From contig JAVXUO010003116.1 of the NCBI GenBank assembly GCA_033065855.1, positions 92,001 through 156,000 of the forward strand: a DNA stretch of 64,000 nucleotides, written 5' to 3'. Each line of letters starts with the position of its first letter. The stretch's first letter is position 1. This stretch comes from Escallonia rubra (lineage: Eukaryota; Streptophyta; Magnoliopsida; Escalloniales; Escalloniaceae). The translations under genes and the position numbers were made by a program. The notes beneath the pieces are model-generated. The model saw nothing but the letters and a program-made list of their open reading frames with translations, ran no database searches and had not been told where the DNA came from. This document shows positions 1-11,041 of the stretch, piece by piece.

Positions 1-1149
1 GTAAGTAAGGCTGCTTGGATGTCACTAGAATGTAAATGTTCCACGTGTATGTTCTTAGGTTTCATTTTGGAAATTTATAGCTAGATAAATTCCATTTAAT
101 TGCCTGCATCAAAAGTCCATTATGTCCTATCCCTTGACTACTTTAACATGTTCAAATGTAAGAAGTTGTTTGTACAGACCAGTGTTTGGGGCTACATGAA
201 TGTGTCTGGAATTAGAAGTAGATCCGGTATTCATTTTACGGTCTTTTTACCGATAAAGCTTGGGTCGAGTCATGATAGCAGAAGCATTTCCAGTAAAAAT
301 AGAACTATTCTAGATTTTTGAATCAAGTACAACCTGTGTGGATTATTGATAAGTTGAGAATATGGATAACTGTGGAACCCTGAAGGACTACTTTGTGTAA
401 TTGGCAAAACTAGTAGTGGTGATTGGTGTTAAAGTTGCTGGCGGTACTGATTTGTGTATGTGGAAGTGAAAATTGTGTTGTTGATTTTAGAAATTAGTGT
501 AGTAGTGATTGCATTATGGCCCAAGCAAGTATTCAAGGTTCAATTTCCACTCATCCAAGCATTAGCTTTTGATTATATGAGAGTTTGTATTCATTCTGCT
601 CAGGGAATACATTGTGATGGTTCAGCTGGTAAAGGTACTTGGCGTTCTATCAAGTCTTGGGGTCAGTTAGCGGTACATCCGGGAGGGGGTTGTGGGGTGG
701 AGGAAGAGGGGAAGGGGAGGCTATTCTCCAATGTATGTCGGGCCGAAGTGGCATCGGATAAACCGAAAGGCCAAAAGAACTCAGGTAGTTAATTTTCCAT
801 TTCTTCCTTATGGGGCGACACCTTACCCTTTTTTTGTTGGTGGGGGGATGGGGGAGGGGGAACTTGAAGTAGAGAATGCAACGAAATATTATACACATCA
901 TGTGCGACAGTAAAGTCAAAAATAAGTTGAAATTTATAACATCGACTCTAGATATTTCTCGGAAGTTCATCTTGGTGTTTCCTTTCTCTTTTCCCCACCC
1001 TTGCATGTTAATTTTCTCCTGCAACTAGAGAAAATACTTTCTTTCAAGGCTCAGTGAAGAAGTAAATATGACCCTCAAATGCAGCTACTGAGGGGAGATC
1101 CAGCTGGTTGGTCCATTTTGTTTCTTCTTCTGTTTTTTTCTTTCCAATA

Positions 1150-1254
1150 CATGGAGCTTGGAGAAGAACCACCGGTTGCTGCCGGTCTTGAAGCGCTCCT
1201 CGAACCAGGCTTTGACCTCCTTGGCAGCTGTGACCTTCCTGTCACGCGACTGGT
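1150..1254 (-). pseudogene. Exon-like fragment of an unrecognised plant gene
   Basis: On the minus strand a GC-richer block follows a TTATAG acceptor and reads without a stop for about 35 codons, including the peptide [16 protein letters not shown]. Its composition and charged, amphipathic reading differ from the AT-rich intron around it. I do not recognise the family. It is probably an exon moved here with the insertion that contains it. Confidence 0.35.
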
Positions 1255-1366
1255 CTATAAGCATAAGTTATGCTTATACCCATTCCTCCTGTCTCACCCC
1301 TACGCCCACTCCCCCAAGCAAAACTAGGATTGTAAAAAGACAATAAGCGCTGCACATACCCACCTT

Positions 1367-1728
1367 CTCTTACTTTAGCATATGATATGTGGACCCTATT
1401 GTTGTTACCACCAACGCCAAAGAAGTGTAACTGAATGCTAATGAACTATGTGAGATTATCGAGTCGAATATCAATGCACAACACAATCCGCTACATTAAA
1501 TGGCATCCATTGAGAGATAATCCTACATTAACGGACATCGGTTGAGAGATAAAGTGAGAATCTATCTTGTTGATAGTTTATGTTAGCCGGATCACTTTGC
1601 ACTTAAATGTTTTGGCTTAATCTCAAAACTGTACCCTCAATTTTACCCCCAGTACAGCTTTAGTACCCAAGTTTGAAGGTACGCCGAAGAAGTACCCAAC
1701 TTTGAAATAGAGAACTAAATCAGTACAT
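1367..1728 (+). repeat. 362-bp direct repeat, copy 1 (MULE left end plus flank)
   Basis: This block matches 3403-3764 at a constant offset of 2036 with essentially one substitution (AGAGAAC versus AGAGTAC). It contains the left terminal inverted repeat (from about 1614) of the MULE that starts at 3650, plus 247 bases of that element's left flank. It is therefore a secondary copy of a transposon-genome junction, not an independent insertion. Confidence 0.9.
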
Positions 1729-3275
1729 TGCCGTTCTTATATTTAATAGTCAATGTAATGGGGATTTCATTGAATACATTGTTGAGAGTAAGACTTAAAT
1801 GGTGTCAACATCCTTTCTAGTTTCAATAAGACTGACCTTTATCAAGTTCATATGGCAATGTGGGTCGTTATTGCTTCTAAGCAATAGAAGCACAGTAAAG
1901 ATTGTGTAGTGCATGCCTACAAATCAAAAGTTCTACAGTTTGTTTAGCTAGGGTTCGGACACTGGCACTGTCATTAAAGTAGCTGTAATCATGCTCTTAC
2001 CTTGAAAGAAAACATAGAAGGAAAAGAGGAAATCACTTTGAAAAAGTAGCGGTAAATGCTAGCGCAACATTTTTTTTTAACACTGTCAAGCTTTCTCCAG
2101 AAAATGCTATGTAATGTAAATTAAAGCTGGAGGTAAGTCCTTTAGCACTGTTGTAACATTTGATTACCTTAGAGCTTTGTGTTTTGCGTGTATATTGTCG
2201 TTGGTACTTCATTTTGAACAATAATGTCCAGATGAGATAAGGCCCAAGAAGTTTGGGCCAAAGGGATGTACTTTCTTTGCCTTCGGGGTGGATTAGGAAT
2301 GTGTTTAAATTCCTTTTGATGGAGTTGGCACACTGTTCTACATAAGGATATAATCCGTTTTGGTCCGAACTTCTTTAGCAGTGAGAGGCTTTATGTCCAT
2401 TGAAACGAGTCCAGTACACAGCAGCTTAGGGGTGATGATTCAACAAAAGCAATAGTGAAAAAGATATCTACGCCGATGTCCTTCCGTTAATGGATCTTGG
2501 GCTTTGTGGAGTAAGTTTTCCTACTTCTGGCTTCTGCCGCAGTTACTCTTAAAACTGGTAGACAATCGGCTGATCGAAACCGTAGGCATACCGGTAGAAG
2601 ATGATAAAGGTTCAGTACGCCTTACGGCTTGCGTCTCATCGCAGGTGAGCTTTTGTTCAAAGAACCACCCGCACAGCCTCATTTTCGATGTTAATGCTGT
2701 ATATTTTTCTTTCTGCACTTAGCTGAATTGCATCTTAGTTGATGCACTTTGTGAGTTGTCTTGAATATCACCTTTTCTTGCTTGCTTGTGTGCTTTCATT
2801 ATTCAGGTAGGCTGCCCATTGCGCTGCTCATTTTTTGCTACTGGCAAAGGGAGTTTCTCAAGAAACCTGAAGCGGCATGAGATCGTTGAGCTGGTTTGTT
2901 ATCGTTCTTTTGAGGCAATTTTGTTGAGCGGGTCTCTCTTTCTCTATATACTAAAATAGAGAAAGGGAGATCATTCAAACAAGCTTTGAGTAGTTTTACC
3001 ATTATTGCATATTACATTTTGCTTCCGTATTTTGTATGTATAGGTCTCGGCAATAGAGGAGGTCTTCAAGCACAGGGTTACTAATGTAGTGTTTATGGGA
3101 ATGGGTGAGCCAATGTTGAACCTGAAAGAAGTTCTTGGAGCACATCAGTGCTTGAATTAGGTCCATTTGCGAACTCTCCTATGCACATCATCGTTGCTCC
3201 ATTTGGTCTTGGGTGTGAGAGAGAGAGAGAGAGAGAGTATTAAATGAGCTTTTATAGGACTATTAAATGTGCTGT

Positions 3276-3402
3276 AATGTAGCTGATAGACGAAATACGA
3301 GTATTATATAAACTTGACTCTTTACTGTCTAAGAATCTCTTCACTTTACGAATTTCTCGGGGGTTGAGGAACTCCGATTCTTATTAAAACAGCTGACGAG
3401 AA
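3276..3402. other. Unassigned spacer
   Basis: AT-rich sequence between the end of RlmN homology and the second copy of the 362-bp repeat. I see no gene in it. Confidence 0.5.
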
Positions 3403-3764
3403 CTCTTACTTTAGCATATGATATGTGGACCCTATTGTTGTTACCACCAACGCCAAAGAAGTGTAACTGAATGCTAATGAACTATGTGAGATTATCGAGT
3501 CGAATATCAATGCACAACACAATCCGCTACATTAAATGGCATCCATTGAGAGATAATCCTACATTAACGGACATCGGTTGAGAGATAAAGTGAGAATCTA
3601 TCTTGTTGATAGTTTATGTTAGCCGGATCACTTTGCACTTAAATGTTTTGGCTTAATCTCAAAACTGTACCCTCAATTTTACCCCCAGTACAGCTTTAGT
3701 ACCCAAGTTTGAAGGTACGCCGAAGAAGTACCCAACTTTGAAATAGAGTACTAAATCAGTACAT
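3403..3764 (+). repeat. 362-bp direct repeat, copy 2
   Basis: Partner of 1367-1728. It spans the left flank of the MULE, the 9-bp target duplication at 3641-3649 and the first 115 bases of the element. Confidence 0.9.
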
Positions 3765-5038
3765 CAGCTAATGGATTTTAACGGTTGTTAAATTTTATCA
3801 AGGACAAATGTGTCAATAACAGAAAAGCAAATTTTAAAGACACGTGGCACAATCACCACCGTTCAATTTTCTCTATTTCTTAATTTAATCAGGACAAAAA
3901 AAAATTCTCTCTCTCTCACACACTCGCACCATCACACACACACACTCTCTCTCTCTCTTCTCCATCCTCTCCCTCTCCATACCTCACCAACCACCACGCC
4001 ACCACAACCCTCCATCCTCCACCCCCTGATCCCTCTCAATATCTCGGGCCACAAATAACAACGGCCGTTAATTGAGCGAAAATAGAGGCCGCGGCGGTCA
4101 CCGACGTAACACCGGGCTGACCCACGCCAAGGAAAATCTGAGATCTCTACCATCGGTGGAGAGAAGGCCATGGTCACAATCAGATCCGTGAACTAGCAGC
4201 CACGGCGAAGCCGCGACTACCCATGGCAGCGACGCATCTCCGGCGCCGATGTAATTCCAGTTACTTGGTTAGGGTGCAAAAGTGGGCTCCGGCGGTCTCG
4301 AATAGTTTGTTTGGATCGAGGCCATCAGATTTTTTTTATGACTACAATGACTTGGTTAGTGAGTGTTGCAAGGAAGTTATAGATTTTGTCGAACAAAAGC
4401 CGTGCGGATGTGCACAGGCCTCGTCACGGAAGCAGTCGCGAAGATCACTGCTTTTGTTGAAAGCATTCGGATGTTTGGCGCCATTCTTGGTTTTTGTAGG
4501 ATACTGCAGATGAGTTTTTGCGAGACTTGGTTTTCAAATCAATGGGTTTGAAAGCAATAAAATGTTAAGTTAAATTTGGCAATGTAATTCGTTTTCACAA
4601 CTTATAAAAGGTTATTAATGGAGATTATGTGATATATGATAACTACTAGAAATGAAAATGGTAGGACTTCATAGGTGTGATCTGTGTGTGTGTGTGAATT
4701 AAAGAAGAAGAAGAATGAGGGGGAGATTATGTGATATATGATAACTACTAGAAATGAAAATGGTAGGACTTCATAGGTGTGTTATAGGTGTGATCTGTGT
4801 GTGTGTGTGTGTGAATTAAAGAAGAAGAAGAATGAGGGGGGGAGAGAGAGACTGTCAAAAGGAGAGCCCGCCACATGTCTTACCCTTTCGACTTTTTAAC
4901 GGCATCTGTCGTCCGTCAGTCGAGGTACTGATTTGGTACGCTATTTTAAAGTTGGGTACTTTTTTTACGCACCTTCAAACTTGGGTACTAAAGTTGTACT
5001 TGAGGTAAAATTGAGAGTACAATTTTGGGACTAAGCCT
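3650..5038. mobile_element. Non-autonomous Mutator-like element with 9-bp TSD
   Basis: The ends are long inverted repeats of about 115-150 bases: the left runs from GGCTTAATCTCAAAACTGTA and the right is the reverse complement ending in TTTTGGGACTAAGCC. The element is bordered by AAATGTTTT at 3641-3649 and 5039-5047, a 9-bp target duplication typical of the Mutator superfamily. It contains no transposase. The interior has a (CT/CA)-rich tract (3905-3960), a GC-rich block with a 96-codon open frame from ATG at 4223 that I do not recognise (possibly captured host DNA), and a tandem duplication near 4620-4839. Confidence 0.88.
4620..4839 (+). repeat. Two tandem copies of a ~102-bp unit inside the MULE
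   Basis: The unit beginning GGAGATTATGTGATATATGA occurs at 4620 and again at 4722. Each copy ends in a (TG)n tract and a GAAGAAGAAGAATGAGGG block. The second copy has a short extra GTGTTATAG. Confidence 0.85.
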
Positions 5039-5177
5039 AAATGTTTTTTTTGAAGTGATGTTACTGAATAGAATGGTTGAATGAAGTTTGTCTTAACCTT
5101 ATAGGAGCAAACAATCTTAAAAAGAAAATGAGTAGCATACGCTGAGTTTTCTATCTAAGAACATGTAAATAAAAATA

Positions 5178-6741
5178 GGGTTAATTACAAAATTGTCCCC
5201 TGAGGTTTACATGTTTTTGCACTTTGTCCCCTACGTTTACAACTTTTGCAATAGTGTCCCTCGAGATTGACAAAATCATTGCAAACTCCAAAATTGGACG
5301 GCCGTCCAAAATTGGACGTTAAGTCGACATGTGCCTGTCATGTGCCATTTTTTTCACTAAATTGAAGGGTAAAATTGTAACTTTAGTAAAAAAAATCCCT
5401 TCATCTTCATCTTGGCCTAACAGTGTTGGGTCTCAACATACTCGTCTTGCTCCACGGCATCATTAGCACCAAGAATTATAGCCTGAGATTGAGACTGAAG
5501 TGATAGAAACTCGGGAAGAGGAACGACGACGCTTGCGTTGGGGAGCACTTGCCGATTCAACGAGTTGTTCCCTCTGAGTTAATATGCTTTCTTACTTATC
5601 TTCATCGTGAGAGCTTGGACCCCTCCCCTTCCATGGGCGAAGAAACCCAAACATTACAATAACCCAGTCGTTCTAGCACCAGCCAGAAAGAAATCCAAAC
5701 CAAAGTAATGGATTAATTTTCTCCCAGGGTGGCAGGACTATAAGTCGTGGGGGTTTGGGTGTAAGGATCCCAGCTACTCGTCTCCTTATCCTCACGGTAT
5801 GAGATCCCTCCATTAGTTAAGTCACTCAAGCAAGAAGAAACGATTTGCATACTTGGGATTAGCTTAAGAGAAAAGCCGCAGACCCAGCTTATCATAGGAT
5901 CTAGTTCTGCTGCTAGTTCGAGCTTAAATTCAGATGGGCGAAATTGTGATTGGAGTTGTCGCTACGGTTGGGCTTGATGGGGCGCTTGGGTGCCAAGGAA
6001 TTGAAATGGGCTCTAACCTGACTGGCCATTTGAAGCTGGTGATCTGGGTCTAGAACCTCGTCGCTCCGGCTAGGCTTGGTTACCGTATCCGTCTGTCCAG
6101 CCATGACTATGAGGATGTTGTGATTGATCTTCCGATGGTTTGGGTCGGCATTATATATCTGAGTCTTTATCCTTTTGAGGAGGGAGAGAGAGAAGCATTT
6201 ATTGGAAAAGGAGGTTGACACTAATAGGCAGACAATTCAACTCTGGAGTGAGCAGTTACACGGTAATGTTTGGAATATGAAGGACACCCAGAGACAAGAA
6301 ATGAAAACCCATTTCTTCATATCCAAGAATTCGCCCTCTCTCTAATTCTATCTACATATATGCAGCTATGTACTACCTTTTTCTTTCTTGGACGCCATTT
6401 CTCAAATGGCAAATTGAAATTGTGTGATCTCTACGCATCTGGTGGTGTTTGTTTTAACATCAAATTGAGAGTTTAGGGTTCTAAGAGAGGAAGAGAGAAG
6501 AGAGTAATGGAGGTTTAGGGTTTTCAGAGGGTTTGGTAAGGCATTTGACTGATTTGCCCATGCCAAATCGGCATGTGCTGTGCACATGTCGACTTAACGT
6601 CCAATTTTGGACGGCCATCCAATTTTGGAGTCGTTTGCAATGGTTTTGTCAACCTCGAGGGACACTATTGCAAAAGTTGTAAACACGGGGGGCAAAATGC
6701 AAAAACTTGTAAACCTCAGGGGACAAATTTGTAATTAACCC
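5178..6741. mobile_element. Pack-MULE 1, perfect 9-bp TSD, carries MEE59-like sequence
   Basis: Long inverted repeats (GGGTTAATTAC at the left, GTAATTAACCC at the right, continuing for more than 120 bases with CCCCTGAGGTTTAC and CTATTGCAAAAGTTGTAAAC motifs) are bordered by ATAAAAATA at 5169-5177 and 6742-6750. The perfect 9-bp target duplication and long TIRs identify a Mutator-like element. There is no transposase. The inside holds a captured host-gene fragment on the minus strand (5417-6104). The element at 47675-49283 belongs to the same TIR family. Confidence 0.92.
5417..6104 (-). pseudogene. Captured MEE59-like gene fragment in a Pack-MULE
   Basis: From ATG at 6104-6102 the minus strand encodes MAGQTDTVTKPSRSDEVLDP and soon QVRAHFNSLAPKRPIKPNRS. 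Further on (about 5550-5417) another frame gives LPEFLSLQSQSQAII and DEYVETQHC before a stop. In my recollection, small plant proteins of the MEE59 (maternal effect embryo arrest 59) type share this order: a PSRSD start, an APKRP-KPNRS motif, then QSQS and EFVETQYY motifs. The gap between the two blocks could be an intron. The C-terminal part of the family (GSGFI region) is absent, and the end after VETQ is a stop, so this is a truncated copy taken with its exon order kept. The family assignment needs a protein search. Confidence 0.6.
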
Positions 6742-6790
6742 ATAAAAATAGAATATAAAAAAGGAAACAAATTATTTGACAAAGGTCATA

Positions 6791-7289
6791 TGTAATGACC
6801 CGATTCACGGGCTCACCACAGAGCATTGTCTCCCTCAAAAGGGCTAGCCAAGTAGGTACTTATGAGTTCATAGGCAGGGTCATATAAGATCAATAACAAA
6901 CTCTCTCCTAACCAATGTGAGATATTACAATCTCCCTACCTTATTCATTAGTGTTCTCGCTAACGCTCGATCACACACAACCCATAATCTCCCTCTCTAG
7001 CCAATGTAGGATATACCCAGCTCACCCTTCGTTGCCCCAACCATTCTCTTGATGTGGGATATACTTGAGCTTGCCTTCGTTTTACCCAACCATAGGCAAC
7101 CCGACTGGATAGCCCAGCCCGAGCTTTCAAGAGTTGGCTTTGATACTATCTGTAACGACCCGGTTCACGGTCCCACCGTAGGGCATTGCCTCTCTAAAAA
7201 AGAATAGCCAAGTAGGTACTTATGAGTTCATAGGCAGGGTCTTATAAGGTCAATCACAAACTCTCCCACAACCGATGTGGGATATTACA
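6791..7289 (-). mobile_element. TRIM (small non-coding LTR retrotransposon), complete
   Basis: Two 139-bp direct repeats (6791-6929 and 7151-7289) start TGTAA and end TTACA and flank 221 bases. The whole is bordered by TCATA at 6786-6790 and 7290-7294, a perfect 5-bp target duplication. On the minus strand the base after the 5' LTR is followed by TAGTATCAAAGCC, close to the initiator tRNA-Met primer-binding site, and a purine-rich AGGTAGGGAGAT precedes the 3' LTR, so it is oriented on the minus strand. It has no coding capacity, as expected for a TRIM. The LTRs differ at several positions, so it is not very young. Confidence 0.9.
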
Positions 7290-7294
7290 TCATA

Positions 7295-7411
7295 TGTATT
7301 TGTTGGCCTTTGCCCACGTGATATCACAAAGGTTGGCTATAATGTCACCGTCTGATAATGTTATTCACTAACCGTACCCTTATTATTAGACAAAGCTTAT
7401 ATATCTCTCTT

Positions 7412-7444
<33 letters not shown>

Positions 7445-8690
7445 CGAAGAAAATCCCAACTCGTCTACACGCCTAAGTATTGGGAGCTTGTTAGATTAGG
7501 AAAGCTTGATATAATTGTTATAAAGACTATTTTTCTTGATATGACAAGGAAAAAATGTACACCATTTTCGATATTAGAACATTCTGGATCACGAGATGAT
7601 TCGCGCGGCATATAGTTGGGATCATATCATCCATGCAGTCACCTAGGATAGCTACGGATTAAGAGAAAATATTTCGATTTTTTCATTCTTTATGAATATA
7701 AAAATTCATATATCGTAAAAACGAAAAATAACATACTTGATTTAGAAAGAAAAAAAAAATGATGCTACAATTGAGAAAAATTATCTTGGATGGGGTTCTT
7801 ATTTCTTGATAAGTTAATTTTCATATTACTAAGCCTTATATAATTGAAAAACTAATTCTAAAACTCTAACTTATTAATGGACTAACTTATTAAGACTTAA
7901 TTTTGACTATTGTATCCTTAATACTACTCTCTATTATGAATATTAAAATTCAAATATCTTGAAAACGAAAAAAAACATACTAGATTTATTTTCCCCTTCC
8001 CATGCCTCACCCCTCCCCCACCCACCCACTTACCCACCTGTTATAATTTTCAATACCAAAAATTCCAAACACATTAATCTCCTTCATGAACAACAACTTC
8101 CATGCCAATGCTTTAGCCCCCTTTTCTTCATGCAAGTGTGCCACTGGTATTCGTCAAAGCATGATTATTTCTTCTTTACTTTTAGAACAATGAAAAACTA
8201 AATATCAATGATTAATTGGGAAAAAAAAAAGATAGGTTGGAACTGATCCAAACTCGCTTGTATGTACCTACCAGTTATATCCTTTGAATTTATGACATAG
8301 TTGTATAATAACCATCGAAAGTGGTGACTAACGTTACTAACATAATGGAAATAAAGATATTCACAATTGGGATTGATTTGTTGGATAAAATTGAGGATTA
8401 TGTGAAGGGATTTACGGAGGTTAAAAAGGGCGGTGGATATTAAGGGAGGGTGAGAGTGGGCGCCAACTATTTGATAAAATGTTTCTGAGAAGATTCAATT
8501 GATTTCTGGAGGAAGTGGGGAGTGATGATTGAGTTGGGTGTAGATTTTAAGGTTAGGAATGTGGGGTGATACGTGGTCGTGGTGATACAAGTCTCACTCT
8601 GCAAAAAAATAAGTAATTATATGCAATTGTATTTGTCCCTTCGTATTAATATTCAGTTACTCTGCAAAAAAAGTAAGTATTTTGGTTCTA
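7295..8690. other. AT-rich non-coding stretch
   Basis: Contains a (TA)n tract near 7422-7444 and a ~50-bp imperfect direct repeat (about 7690-7745 and 7933-7985, sharing AAACGAAAAA-AACATACT). Otherwise I see no gene or element. Confidence 0.5.
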
Positions 8691-8692
8691 AC

Positions 8693-9215
8693 ACCACACA
8701 AGTCGTTGTGTGCAGAAACCCAAGTCCTTTAATGTAAAAGTGCATGTCGGATTCTGCTGACGCCCCAGTCTTTTTATGCATAAATTACGGGGGGCACAAA
8801 CACTGCTTTTGCTTCGGTGGGACCTTAGGAAACTACGCTTTTCCTTGCTAAGGGGGTTGGGATTGAAGAAACGGATGCGGTTTAACCGTTTTGTAATGAA
8901 AAACACATCGTTTTGTCACCTCTCAATTAGGCCACATTTTATCGGCCCAAATATACACATAGGTGTTGAGGAGAAAATGATTTACTTCAGAGTGTGTTTA
9001 CCGATCAATCATAGAAGAATGGTCTAGAAGCATGGTTTGGGTGAAACTAGTCACTTTCTGCAGAAACCAAAATCCTTTTATGCAAAAGTGCATGTCAGAT
9101 TCAAATATCTGCATTAGTTGGAAGAGAAAAAAAAACTTGAATATCTGCACAAACGGACAAGTGTTTTTGCATAACCATACTTGTATTCTTGCAGAAAACG
9201 ACTTGTACTAAAATA
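8693..9215. mobile_element. Possible small TIR element
   Basis: The left end reads ACAAGTCGTTGTGTGCAGAAA and the right end is roughly its reverse complement (TTTTCTGCAAG... read from 9215 back: ACAAGTCGTTTTCTGCA). An internal direct repeat (8713-8760 and 9059-9105) shares AAAAGTGCATGTC. I found no clear target duplication, so the element call is tentative. Confidence 0.35.
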
Positions 9216-9399
9216 GGGGTCAACGATTTTGGCGAGAAGGGTAATCTAGGAAGACCAAATTAATTGATTTAAACCCATTTTTTTTAAGTGTACCCCTTGT
9301 TCAGAAATTTTAAAAAATCACCCCACTTTTTCTTAAATTTTCAAAAGAATCCCACATTTTACAAACATTTATTCTCAAAACACGTCTTTTCCTATTTTT

Positions 9400-10229
9400 T
9401 CCCTTTTTGAAGTGATGATTGACCGAGGTAGTAATGAAATGGTGGGGACCCATTGGGAAAAAAAAATTCAATTGGTCGGTGGAGCACCCTTATTCAACCC
9501 AAAAAAAAAAAAAAGGAAAAGTTGACTCAGTAATTTTTTTACTTCCAAAATTGTAGTATTTGTTTCTCTCAAATGAATGTATCTCTATTCCCAATCATCT
9601 ATGGTTGGGGAATGAGGGAAAGCAGCAACTTGTTTACCAAGATGAACATATTTTCCTGAAAGAGTTGCTGCAAGTCTGTAACTCAATCTGGAAGGCTATG
9701 TAATGAAGATCTTTAAAAGGGGTCTCTTTGATGTGTATCTGTAGATAGTAAGAGACATGAATTTTAAGGGCACTGCCACAACTATCGTAGCTGGAGGATG
9801 GTGAAATCTGTTCATTTGGATCTCATCTTTTTGGGAAAAGAACTTGATTTGCCAACTTATGGAACTTGCAGATATTTCATTCGACAGTTGAATTTTAATC
9901 TTGTGCATTCCGTGAGAAATTACTAAGACTTCTGTTTTTGAGTTTTGTGTGATGATAATGGTTGAGGTCGTGATGAAGCTGGTTTGCTATTACTCTTGAG
10001 CGTGTGCTACCATAAAAAAGAAATCTTATGGCCTGCTAGAGCACCCTTGTTCAACGAAAAACAGAAGGTTGACTCGTTGATTTTGGTGTTTACTTGGAAG
10101 ATGATGATAGTGCCTATCATATTCAAAGGGATCATCAAATTCGAAGGTAGCATTTTTCCTACGTCTCTTTCTTCTTTTCCCTTAATCGGCTGTAGGTGTG
10201 GAGTGAGGGGAAGCAGCAAGTCAGTCAAT
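9400..10229. repeat. Degenerate duplicated non-coding unit upstream of the kinase
   Basis: Sequence around 9409-9640 recurs, much diverged, at about 9948-10229 and continues after the hAT insertion at 11034-11100. Shared marks are GAGCACCCTT-TTCAAC, GTTGACTC and AAGCAGCAA. The offset grows from about 539 to 591 bases because of indels. I see no reading frame in it. It may be duplicated upstream sequence of the kinase gene. Confidence 0.5.
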
Positions 10230-11033
10230 CAGTTGCGGAACCAGAATTTCTCTCAGGGGGCTAAAAATAAATTGAAGTCAATAAATTTTTTTATTAGTAA
10301 AATAACACACAAAAATAGAGTGTGTGTTTTTTAACTTCTTAGTACCTTCTTAATTATTTAATAATGTATTGTATATTTTAAATCAAAAAAATTCCCCACA
10401 AGTTATAGGTGAAGCAGTGATCAATAATAAGCCGGTAATTTAGGAGGACATTTGCTTCTCTGGCATTCCATGATAAAAATCAGCAATAAAGAATGGAGAA
10501 GAAACCGTGGCTTCTTCTTGGGTAGGTACAAGATGTGACAGATTTGTAGAGTACCCCCCCCCCCTCCTTTCAACACCCCCACCCACTCAGGCTCCCCAAG
10601 AACTCTCCCTTTAAAAAGTTCTCTCTCTCTCTAAGAATTTTTTTTTCTCCTCTGTTCACGCATATTCACAGATCGGGGGAATCATGCCGTTAAAATGGTA
10701 GAAACCTGCTCTTGGGTGGAGAGAAGAACCTGATACCACTCCCCAGGCCCTCTCTATTTGATGTGTGAGTGGGTGGCGCTCTTCAACTCTTAGATCTCTC
10801 TCTTCTCTCCTTGTTTCTCTAGTTTTCCTTCTTTTTCCCAATCTTTCTCCCATTTTCTCTCTGTCCAAACTCCAAAGCCATCATCCTCACTGAAAGTAGA
10901 GCTTCATCAAAACAAGGTTTGTGTGATTGCGAGTGAAAAAAAACTCTATATGTATATATATATAAATTTTTTTTCCCTCAAAATCTGAGGGGGTACATTA
11001 GCCCCCTCTCGTACAAGCGTGGCTCCGCTCCTG
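10230..11033. mobile_element. hAT-like non-autonomous element A
   Basis: The ends are CAGTTGCGGAACC and the reverse complement of GGCTCCGCTCCTG, with subterminal TCAGGGGGCTAAA and TTAGCCCCCTC. The borders are CAGTCAAT (10222-10229) and CAGTCAAC (11034-11041), an 8-bp target duplication with one mismatch. The element shares termini and the AATTTTTTTATTAGTAAAAT subterminal block with elements at 20707-21537 and 24482-25979. It ends 345 bases upstream of the kinase start codon and may supply promoter sequence. Confidence 0.8.
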
Positions 11034-11041
11034 CAGTCAAC

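Larger units (their letters stand above)
1095..1728. other. Foreign insertion in intron 3 of the RlmN duplicate
   Basis: The sequence on each side (CTCAAATGCAGCTA on the left, GCCGTTCTTATATTT on the right) is nearly contiguous at 29612-29660 in the intact gene, so these roughly 630 bases are an insertion. It has two parts: a piece with a coding-like stretch on the minus strand (1150-1254), and 1367-1728, which copies 3403-3764. Confidence 0.8.
1..3275 (+). pseudogene. Partial duplicate of the RlmN-like gene (exons 4-6)
   Basis: This stretch aligns along its length with 28509-31335, from intron 3 to intron 6 of the intact RlmN-like gene downstream. Exon equivalents with gt/ag borders are 2543-2644, 2807-2893 and 3044-3160. 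Three changes break it. The third cysteine of the radical-SAM CxxxCxxC motif is TTT (Phe) at 2834-2836, where the intact gene has TGT at 30717-30719. The last codon of exon 6 is TAG (3158-3160) instead of AAG. Exons 7-10 are absent because homology stops near 3275. There are also E-to-V and Q-to-L changes (CTGGTA for CTGGAA, GAGCTG for GAGCAG). The intron is further interrupted by foreign DNA at 1095-1728. The window edge hides whether exons 1-3 exist upstream. Intron similarity is high, so the duplication looks fairly recent. Confidence 0.9.
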
